This document shows, in pieces, positions 29,488-36,216 of a DNA stretch of 51,694 nt (the stretch's first letter is position 1; every line of letters begins with the position of its first letter). Position numbers and translations under genes: made by a program. The stretch comes from Acidobacteriaceae bacterium. GTDB lineage: Bacteria; Acidobacteriota; Terriglobia; Terriglobales; Acidobacteriaceae. Under the pieces are notes generated by a model that saw only the letters and a list, made by a program, of their open reading frames with translations, was not told where the DNA came from and did no database searches. The stretch lies in assembly GCA_021323655.1 (NCBI GenBank), contig JAJPKO010000049.1:1-51694 (forward strand), written 5' to 3'.

Positions 29488-31233
29488 ATGAAGCAGTTTG
29501 GTTGCTTCCGGATAGATACGCAGAACGAATTGCTGTGGTGCGACGGCAAACAGGTGCCGCTGGCGCCGAAGCCGTTTGCTGTTCTGCGTTATCTGGTGGA
29601 AAATTCGCAGCGGCTGGTGACGCATGACGAGCTGCTGGATGCTCTGTGGCCGGAGACCTATGTCCAGCCGCAGGTCCTGCGGACGTACATCCTCGAGTTG
29701 CGCAAAGTTCTTGGCGACGATCCCGACGAGCCGCAGTACATTCTTACCGTTCCCAAACGCGGCTATCGCTTTGTCTGCAAAGTGGACGAGATACACGATG
29801 CCGCTGTGGCTGGCCCTGAGCCGGAGCTCTGCATTGTGGGTCGGCAGACTGAAATTGCGAAGCTGGAGGGAGACCTGGAACGGGCCATTCGCGGCCAGAG
29901 GCAGCTGGTTTTCCTCTCAGGAGATGCAGGGACTGGAAAGACCGCGTTGGTAGATGCCTTTTGCCAGCGAGCGGGCGGCAGCGGCAAGTTACGCATTGCT
30001 CGCGGTCAGGCGGTGGAAGGATTTGGGGGCAAAGAAGCGTTTTATCCTGTGCGCGAGGCGCTGGGACAACTGCTCGCTTTCGAGAAGACCAGCCAGCTAC
30101 TGGCCAGATGGCTTCCCTCCTGGTTCGGGAAGAAAACCGAAGCCGGGGTAAAACTCACCACAGTGGGTGAGCTGTGTGAGGCTGTAGAAGCCATTACGCA
30201 TGATGAACCTCTTTTGCTGGTCTTTGAAGATCTGCACTGGGCAGACACTTCCACCCTGGACTTTATCTCGGCGCTTGCACGCAGGCGCGCCAACGCAAAA
30301 CTGATGGTCCTGGCGAGCTGCCGCCCCGGAGAAATGGACGGCCAGCATCCGCTGAAGGGACTGAAGGAAGACCTCTCGACCCATCGTTTGTGTTGCGTCA
30401 TTCCGCTGGGCCCCCTGCATCGGGATGCGGTGGCCGATTATCTGACGCGCCAGCTTGAGTCCCCTACGTTACCAGCGGGACTGTCCAGCTTCGTCCATCA
30501 GCACTCGGAAGGCAATCCGTTGTTTATGGCTGCGACGCTGGAGCATCTCCAGAACCAGCGATTTTTAGTGAAAAAAGAGGGCGCGTGGCAACTCTCCGTA
30601 CCTCTGGCTGAGATTGAGCTTGGGATTCCGCATGGGCTGCTTGGAATGATTGACCTGCAACTGGAGCGGCTCTCTGAGGCCGACCGCCGTTTGCTCGAGG
30701 CGGGAAGCATTGTCGGCTCCATCTTTCCGGCGTGGGCCGCTGCGGCGGCGCTGAAGACCGGAGTGCCGGACGTGGAAGATGAATATGCTGCTCTGGCCCG
30801 CCGGACGCGGCTGATTAATCCGGCAGGGCAGGACGAGTTGCCCGATGGCACCCGTTCCACGTTTTATGTCTTTGCGCACGGACTCTTTCGGGAGGCGCTC
30901 TACTCGCGCCAGCCAGCTGCGCGCAGAGCAGAGCGCCATCGCCGTGTGGCGGAACGCCTGAAGATCATGTTCGCCGGGACGGAAGCCAGTATCGCGTCAG
31001 AACTGGCCCGCCACTATGAGGCCGCCGGATGTTGGAAGGAAGCCATTGAAGAACTTCAGCTCGCTGCAGAAACCGCCGCAAACCGCGAGGCCGAGCACGC
31101 TGCCTGCGAACTGCTGAAACGCGCCTTAAGCTTCAGCGCCAATCTGAAAGCAGAAGACCGCAGGTACATTGAGCCGATCCTTACAGAAAAACTGAAGAAG
31201 TATGCGGAATGGGCCTCGATGGAAATCGCCTGA
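29488..31233 (+). CDS. Transcriptional regulator, winged helix plus AAA ATPase
   Basis: Cytoplasmic protein of 581 residues. Residues 1-100 form an OmpR/CadC-type winged helix (LVTHDELLDALWPETYV, VLRTYILELRKVLGDDP, PKRGYRFVCKV). An AAA/STAND ATPase follows, with Walker A GDAGTGKT at 145-152 and Walker B LLLVFEDLHWAD at 241-252. The C-terminal helical part (about 450-581) is short; related AfsR-like regulators usually continue into many TPR repeats. The input signal is therefore unclear. It lies between the duplicated palindrome and a quinone reductase gene (66 bases downstream), which may be its target. Confidence 0.8.
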   Translation: MKQFGCFRIDTQNELLWCDGKQVPLAPKPFAVLRYLVENSQRLVTHDELLDALWPETYVQPQVLRTYILELRKVLGDDPDEPQYILTVPKRGYRFVCKVDEIHDAAVAGPEPELCIVGRQTEIAKLEGDLERAIRGQRQLVFLSGDAGTGKTALVDAFCQRAGGSGKLRIARGQAVEGFGGKEAFYPVREALGQLLAFEKTSQLLARWLPSWFGKKTEAGVKLTTVGELCEAVEAITHDEPLLLVFEDLHWADTSTLDFISALARRRANAKLMVLASCRPGEMDGQHPLKGLKEDLSTHRLCCVIPLGPLHRDAVADYLTRQLESPTLPAGLSSFVHQHSEGNPLFMAATLEHLQNQRFLVKKEGAWQLSVPLAEIELGIPHGLLGMIDLQLERLSEADRRLLEAGSIVGSIFPAWAAAAALKTGVPDVEDEYAALARRTRLINPAGQDELPDGTRSTFYVFAHGLFREALYSRQPAARRAERHRRVAERLKIMFAGTEASIASELARHYEAAGCWKEAIEELQLAAETAANREAEHAACELLKRALSFSANLKAEDRRYIEPILTEKLKKYAEWASMEIA

Positions 31234-31299
31234 TCAATGATTCGATCTGAATCGAACGGACGGCAGCTACATCCAATCAGCCGGAGAAAAACTTCTACT

Positions 31300-32262
31300 A
31301 TGAACGTTCTGATCGTACATGCTCACCCGGAGCAACAGAGTTTTTCGTCTGCGATGGCGCGAACGGCCGCTGAAACGCTCGCGCAACAGGGCCACAATGT
31401 TTCGTTTTCTGACCTGTATGCGATGGGCTTTGATCCGGTTTCAGGAAGAAAGAATTTCACTACGATCAAGGACCCGGATTTCTTCAAGCAGCAGCAGGAA
31501 GAGCTCCACGCGACGGAGCACAACGGCTTTGCGCCGGAAATTGAAGCTGAGATACGCAAAGTGGAAGCGGCGGATCTGTTGATCTTCTCGTTTCCGCTGT
31601 GGTGGTTCGGAATGCCCGGCGTGCTGAAGGGCTGGGTGGACCGCGTGTTCCCGATGGGGCGCGTGTATGGCGGGGAAAAGCTCTATGAAAATGGTCTTGG
31701 TTCGAGGCGCAAGGCCCGCGCAATGGTGTTAATCACAACAGGCGGCGGCCCTGCGGGATATTCAGGAAAGGGTGTGCATCCATCGCTCAGCACGATCCTT
31801 GCTCCCATCTATCATGGTGTTTTCTGGTTCAATGGGTTTCAGCCGCTGGACCCGTTTGTGACGTGGAGCGTGGCCCGCATCTCTGATCAGGAACGCGCGG
31901 AGTACCTGGAGCAGCTTAAGGCGCGCCTGAAACATATCGCGAGCGAGGCGCCCGTGCGGCTGGCTCCCCTGGCAGACTTTCCGCAGTTTGGCCCGGACAC
32001 AAAGAAGCGCTTTCAGGTAGTGGTCCGCAGAAAGCAGGAACCGGATGCGGCGTATCTGGAAAAGATTCCTCAGGAAAAGGCGCGTCTGGCGGAGCTGCGC
32101 AGGGAAGGCTTTGTTCTCGAGGATGCATTCTCTGCATCTGGCGCAGAGGCGTGGCGTGGATTTTTGCGAGTGCGCGCCTCGTCAAAAGATGAAGCGCTGG
32201 AAAAGCTGAGCACCTTGCCTTTGGCCTACAATCTCGACTTTGAACTATACGAGCTGGCTTGA
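31300..32262 (+). CDS. Flavodoxin-fold NAD(P)H:quinone oxidoreductase fused to a YCII-like domain
   Basis: Protein of 320 residues. I use ATG 31300, where the flavodoxin fold begins (MNVLIVHAHPEQQSFSSAMA); an ATG at 31237 would add unrelated residues. Residues 1-205 belong to the NQO1/KefF/MdaB family, with FSFPLWWFGMPGVLKGWVDR binding flavin. Residues about 235-320 (KRFQVVVRRKQEPDAAYLEK and the end LAYNLDFELYELA) resemble a YCII/muconolactone-isomerase-like ferredoxin-fold domain. I do not know this fusion from characterised enzymes. It probably carries out two-electron reduction of quinones in the cytoplasm. Confidence 0.75.
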   Translation: MNVLIVHAHPEQQSFSSAMARTAAETLAQQGHNVSFSDLYAMGFDPVSGRKNFTTIKDPDFFKQQQEELHATEHNGFAPEIEAEIRKVEAADLLIFSFPLWWFGMPGVLKGWVDRVFPMGRVYGGEKLYENGLGSRRKARAMVLITTGGGPAGYSGKGVHPSLSTILAPIYHGVFWFNGFQPLDPFVTWSVARISDQERAEYLEQLKARLKHIASEAPVRLAPLADFPQFGPDTKKRFQVVVRRKQEPDAAYLEKIPQEKARLAELRREGFVLEDAFSASGAEAWRGFLRVRASSKDEALEKLSTLPLAYNLDFELYELA

Positions 32263-32282
32263 GCGTATACACTCCGTAATGT

Positions 32283-33446
32283 ATGCGCGTGGCGTACTTT
32301 CCGGATTCGTTCCACGAAGTCAACGGTGTGGCCCACACCAGTCGCCACTTTGAGGCTTTCACTCGCCGGCGCAATCTGCCGTTTCTGTGTGTACGCGCGG
32401 GAAGCCGCTTGCCGCGACTGCTGACGGAAGGCCAACTGACTACGCTGGAACTTCCGCGTGGGCCGCTTTCCTTTGAGCTGGAGAAAGACCTGCGGTTTGA
32501 TACAGGATTTTTCCGGCATCTGCCGCTGGTGGCGCGCGTGCTGCGCGAGTTCCGGCCTGACATTGTTCACATTACCGGGCCGAGCGACTTGGGATTTATG
32601 GGCGTGCTGCTGGCGAACCACTACCATTTACCGATGGCTGCCGCATGGCACACCAATGTGCATGAATATGCAGCAAGGCGCGCGGCGTGGTTTCTGGATC
32701 GGCTGGCCGACGGCGCGAAACCCAGGGCTTCTGCAGCGATTGAAGACGCAAGCTTTTACCTGAGCGCAAGGTTTTATTCGATTGCGCGCGTGTTGTTTGC
32801 GCCCAATCCGCAGTTGTGCGAGTTGCTGGAAGAGGCGACGGGACGCCCATGCAAGCTGATGCCGCGCGGGATTGATACAGAACTGTTCTCTCCGGTGCGG
32901 CGTGGACGCTCCTCGAATGACGAGGACTTTGTGCTCGGGTTCGTGGGACGCCTGTCGGTTGAAAAGAATGTCGCGCTGCTGGCGCAGATCCGCGAACAGC
33001 TTCTGGCAGCAGGCGTAACGAAGTTTCGTTTCTTGATTGTGGGACATGGCGCGGAAGAAGCCTGGCTGCGGCAGCATTTGCTGAATGCTGAATTTACCGG
33101 TGTGCTGCAGGGCGAGGCGCTGGCCCGAGCCTATGCGAACATGGACGTATTCGTTTTCCCCTCGCATACGGACACGTTTGGTAATGTTGTGCTGGAAGCG
33201 CTGGCTTCCGGAGTGCCCGCGGTGGTGACTCCCGATGGAGGGCCGCGTTACATCATTAAAGAAGGCGTGACCGGGTTTGTTGCCTCGGACGATGCCTTTT
33301 CTGCAACCATTCTGCGCCTCATGCAGGATGCGCCGCTCCACCAACGGATGCGCGAAGCCGCCCGGGAAGACGCGTTGGGCGCCTCGTGGGATTCAGTCTT
33401 TGAGAGTGTTTATGAGAGCTACCAGATTGCGCTTAACCACGCCTGA
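32283..33446 (+). CDS. GT4-type glycosyltransferase
   Basis: Retaining glycosyltransferase of 387 residues with GT-B fold, similar to mannosyltransferases that act on phosphatidylinositol or diacylglycerol. N-terminal acceptor domain: RVAYFPDSFHEVNGVAHTSR and AAWHTNVHEY. The donor domain contains GFVGRLSVEKNVALLA, then the conserved VFPSHTDTFGNVVLEALASG with the sugar-nucleotide-binding Glu pair. No transmembrane segment is present, so it likely works on the inner face of the membrane. No ribosome site is seen; a TATACA lies close upstream. The start is 20 bases after the previous stop. Confidence 0.9.
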   Translation: MRVAYFPDSFHEVNGVAHTSRHFEAFTRRRNLPFLCVRAGSRLPRLLTEGQLTTLELPRGPLSFELEKDLRFDTGFFRHLPLVARVLREFRPDIVHITGPSDLGFMGVLLANHYHLPMAAAWHTNVHEYAARRAAWFLDRLADGAKPRASAAIEDASFYLSARFYSIARVLFAPNPQLCELLEEATGRPCKLMPRGIDTELFSPVRRGRSSNDEDFVLGFVGRLSVEKNVALLAQIREQLLAAGVTKFRFLIVGHGAEEAWLRQHLLNAEFTGVLQGEALARAYANMDVFVFPSHTDTFGNVVLEALASGVPAVVTPDGGPRYIIKEGVTGFVASDDAFSATILRLMQDAPLHQRMREAAREDALGASWDSVFESVYESYQIALNHA

Positions 33447-33464
33447 TTCCATTACAATCGCGGC

Positions 33465-34055
33465 ATGATTGCGCATCTGCGGGGACGTCTTTTTCTGAAA
33501 ACTCCGGGCCGGATCATCCTTGAGGCCGGAGGAGTGGGCTACGAAGTCATCATCAGCATTCCAACATTTACTGCGCTGCCTCAGGAGGGCGCGGAGGTTT
33601 CCCTGCACATTTATACGCAGGTGCGCGAAGACATTCTAGCGCTCTTCGGCTTTCTGGAATTGGACGAAAAGCGGCTATTTGAGCGGCTGATTACGGTTTC
33701 CGGCGTGGGACCGAAGTTAGCGGTCACGATCCTGAGCGGACTGAACCCGGAGCGCACAGTCGCGGCGATCCGCGGACAGGACCATGCAACGCTGACGCGC
33801 ATTCCGGGTGTGGGCAAGAAGCTGGCCGAGCGGCTGGTGGTTGAACTGAAAGACAAGCTCGAAGACATGACTGTGACTCCGGTTGCTGCTGTTCATTCGG
33901 CACCAGCGGCGGACGATGTTTTGTCGGCGTTGCTGAATCTTGGTTACCAGCGTGCAGCGGCGCAAAAGGCCATTGAGACAGCTGTGAGGAAGAACAAGGC
34001 AGCGGGTGAGAACTTCGATGAGCTGTTCCGGCTGTCGCTCCAGGTCATTCGGTAG
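33465..34055 (+). CDS. ruvA: Holliday junction branch-migration protein RuvA
   Basis: Protein of 196 residues. It binds four-way junctions and loads the RuvB motor. Domain I is MIAHLRGRLFLKTPGRIILE; domain II has two helix-hairpin-helix motifs, LITVSGVGPKLAVTILSGL and LTRIPGVGKKLAERLVVEL; domain III (DDVLSALLNLGYQRAAAQKA) contacts RuvB. The neighbouring ruvB and ruvC are not here. No Shine-Dalgarno precedes the ATG; TACAAT ends six bases before it. The 3' end overlaps the convergent thioesterase gene by 11 bases. Confidence 0.96.
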   Translation: MIAHLRGRLFLKTPGRIILEAGGVGYEVIISIPTFTALPQEGAEVSLHIYTQVREDILALFGFLELDEKRLFERLITVSGVGPKLAVTILSGLNPERTVAAIRGQDHATLTRIPGVGKKLAERLVVELKDKLEDMTVTPVAAVHSAPAADDVLSALLNLGYQRAAAQKAIETAVRKNKAAGENFDELFRLSLQVIR

Positions 34056-34584
34056 CAAGTCTCCTGCGGATGGCCTTGTTCCATTGCTCGAACTCGGCGG
34101 GTAGTGGCGGTGAGACGGTGCCGGGAGAGACCATTTCTACCACCGTTTGCGGAGGGATGTTTCCCTCCCGATTGCGGAAGAGGCCTTTCACCAGTGCGAT
34201 GGCGGCGAGGCCCGCTTTGGAGTAGAAACTCTGCTCCATGTAGATCCATTTTTCGTCCCATCCGAGGGTGCGGGAGCGAAGTTCGAACTTTGTCCAGAGG
34301 TCGAGCGAGCGGCGATAAGTGATGTCCACAGAACCGACGAGGGGAATCCAGCGGCCGCGGATGGCGAGGTCGAGGATACCATTGGCAGCCATCATGTGGA
34401 TGCGGCCGTAATCCATGCAGGTGAGATAGCGCGAATTATTCAGATGGAAGTTGAAGTCAATGTCATTGGGCCAGACGCGCATCTGGAGGCGGTCTTCGTC
34501 GAGCACGCCGATGCGTTTGAGCGGGCGGATACGCTGACGGATAGCAAGCAGCGGGATTCGGATAAAGCTGTTGATGTGCGCCAT
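34045..34584 (-). CDS. Hot-dog fold acyl-CoA thioesterase family protein
   Basis: Protein of 179 residues of the 4-hydroxybenzoyl-CoA thioesterase-like group (THEM6-type). The substrate-binding start reads VWPNDIDFNFHLNNSRYLT, followed by CMDYGRIHMM; the usual D-x-x-x-H-x-N pattern is clear. A second hot-dog strand region runs VGSVDITYRRSLDLWTKFEL. There is no signal peptide. It probably hydrolyses acyl-CoA in fatty-acid turnover; the substrate is unknown. It overlaps the end of ruvA. Confidence 0.8.
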   Translation of the reverse strand: MAHINSFIRIPLLAIRQRIRPLKRIGVLDEDRLQMRVWPNDIDFNFHLNNSRYLTCMDYGRIHMMAANGILDLAIRGRWIPLVGSVDITYRRSLDLWTKFELRSRTLGWDEKWIYMEQSFYSKAGLAAIALVKGLFRNREGNIPPQTVVEMVSPGTVSPPLPAEFEQWNKAIRRRLATE

Positions 34585-34950
34585 CGGACCCTTTCCGTAA
34601 AGTCTGTAAAGTATAGAAGATGTTTAAGTTAGACGCTTGCGTCCTGTAAAATCCTGATTCCTGGATTAAGAGCACCCGGTTCGGTGTTTTTGTAATTTAT
34701 TGAAAATGCTATAGTTACTGTTCCTTTTTCCTGTAAAGTCGTGAATTATCAGGGGTTATGAGTTAAAGTATTGATTTCCTTCTTTCAAAGTCCTGCGAAG
34801 AGCCTCGCTTTGCGCAGGTGACTTCCGGACTACGAGCTTCCTCGCTCCAGGATGGCATCAGGTTTGCCTCCACGTTCGGCTCTGGATGACATCAACAGAT
34901 AGAGTGAGTGCGTGCGCCCAGAGCTTAGCTTTCCCGAAGGGTACGCGGTT
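34585..34950. other. Gap of 366 bases; AT-rich half plus a structured repeat
   Basis: The first 200 bases are AT-rich upstream sequence of the thioesterase gene and hold no coding text. The rest contains the repeat at 34791-34908. It marks the boundary between the housekeeping part and the accessory catabolic region. Confidence 0.5.
34791..34908. repeat. Degenerate structured intergenic repeat
   Basis: CCTGCG (34792-34797) pairs with CGCAGG (34813-34818), and AGTCC/GGACT form an outer arm. Farther on, CCAGGATGGCATCA and CTGGATGACATCA are near-direct repeats 34 bases apart. Read on the minus strand it gives the SSRAERG-like text commonly seen when interspersed chromosomal repeats are translated. 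It is non-coding. Confidence 0.45.
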
Positions 34951-35931
34951 TCATCGGGACATGGTGAGGTGTGCAGCGGCGGCCTCGGACGTCTGCCAGC
35001 ATTCCTTCCTCCAGCGAATCGGGCTGAGTCCAAAGGCCTCTTTGAATCGGCGTGAGAAATGGAAGGCGCTCACGAACCCACATTTGCCGGCGATTGTTTC
35101 GATTGAAAGGCCCGTTTGTCGCAATAGGTCAGTAGCAACTTCCAGGCGGACCGAGTAGAGTTGGGTCATCGGAGTTGGTTTACCTTCACTGCGGCACGCC
35201 TTGAGAAGGTGTTGACGCGAGACCCCCGCGGCGCGGGCAACATCCTGTAAAGAAAGGCGCTCTGCATAGTTCTTTGAGATGTATTCCATCATTTTTGCAA
35301 GAACCGATTCTGATGCCGTGTTAGAGACACCACTTTGGGCTGCGATTGCGAAATCGCAAATTGTGGCAAGCGCGATGCCCAGGTAAAAGCCCTCATAGAG
35401 TGCAGCCGGAGGGAGAGTAGTGAGCAGCTCTCTCTTGCCCATTTCCAGAAGGCTGAGCATCCGGCCTGCGAACGGAATGGGGCCAAGGTAAGATTTCAGT
35501 TTGCTCCTCAGTTGCATCGGCACTGCCTTAGGCTCAATCGCACACCAGCTGTGGCGGGTTTCGCTGCAGGTGGAAAAAAAGAAGTGCTCGCGGTGTCCAG
35601 GGCAAAGGAGAATTCCGTGATTCGGAGCAACACGGATTGGTTTGCCATCGAGCAGGAGGTTAAGGCTTCCTTCGTGAATCACTACAAGTTGATAGTCGTG
35701 TTGAATCCGCGGTCCGCAGGTGCCTCCCGGTCCATATAAGACATCGCCGATTTCGGTCGCGCCTCTCTTCGACTTCAAATTCTCGCGCAGGACGTTCTTA
35801 AGCTTTTCGGTTTTGCGTCTCTCAGGCACACCTAATATAACCTCAATTTGCTGACCAGATTCATTACGGACAGGAATTCTAGCAGCTTCATAGGGCTTAT
35901 TCATTACTTTTTGCATCCCCGTTAGTTCCAT
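34951..35931 (-). CDS. AraC-family transcriptional regulator
   Basis: Regulator of 326 residues. Residues 1-190 form a cupin-type sensor (HDYQLVVIHEGSLNLLLDGK, GILLCPGHREHFFFS). The C-terminal 100 residues carry two helix-turn-helix motifs: RLSLQDVARAAGVSRQHLLK and SIETIAGKCGFVSAFHFSRR, followed by FKEAFGLSPIRWRKE, the AraC signature. The exact start is uncertain (35931, 35916 or 35904). It is divergent from the desaturase-Rieske-reductase gene and is its natural regulator, sensing a carbohydrate-like inducer by analogy with AraC proteins. Confidence 0.9.
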   Translation of the reverse strand: MELTGMQKVMNKPYEAARIPVRNESGQQIEVILGVPERRKTEKLKNVLRENLKSKRGATEIGDVLYGPGGTCGPRIQHDYQLVVIHEGSLNLLLDGKPIRVAPNHGILLCPGHREHFFFSTCSETRHSWCAIEPKAVPMQLRSKLKSYLGPIPFAGRMLSLLEMGKRELLTTLPPAALYEGFYLGIALATICDFAIAAQSGVSNTASESVLAKMMEYISKNYAERLSLQDVARAAGVSRQHLLKACRSEGKPTPMTQLYSVRLEVATDLLRQTGLSIETIAGKCGFVSAFHFSRRFKEAFGLSPIRWRKECWQTSEAAAAHLTMSR

Positions 35932-36097
35932 ATGCCATATTAGCCAGCCGTTCGATCAACTCCGCCCTGATCCTCCCAGCGCTGCTCCCCACATAGGTAG
36001 AAGATTCATCACAGACAGGTATTTTGGCTTTTAGGTCATGGCCAGCAGAATTTTCCAGGAGTATTGTTGATATCCAGATCGGTGATGAGGTGCTGAG

Positions 36098-36107
36098 AAC
36101 ACGTGTT
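36098..36107. promoter_or_regulatory. Perfect palindrome AACACGTGTT in the divergent promoter region
   Basis: A ten-base perfect dyad about 110 bases before the fusion gene and 167 bases before the AraC gene. AraC proteins usually bind direct repeats, so another regulator may use it. It could also occur by chance. Confidence 0.3.
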
Positions 36108-36216
36108 TTAGTCCTGCCAATCATATGACATATAGCAGGTTTGTGTATCACTTTCGGCGCGTTTCTTTCTGCAGGCCTCGATTTTCATCAGCGGAGATAT
36201 TCGGAAAAATTCAGCG

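Noticed and set aside
34791-34950. Small protein-coding gene giving SSRAERG text
   Set aside because: This text is what interspersed structured repeats give when translated; there is no start or ribosome site.
35897-36151. Minus-strand frame of 84 codons overlapping the AraC start and running through the divergent promoter region
   Set aside because: Overlaps the regulator in another frame, lacks a ribosome site and has no recognisable protein family.
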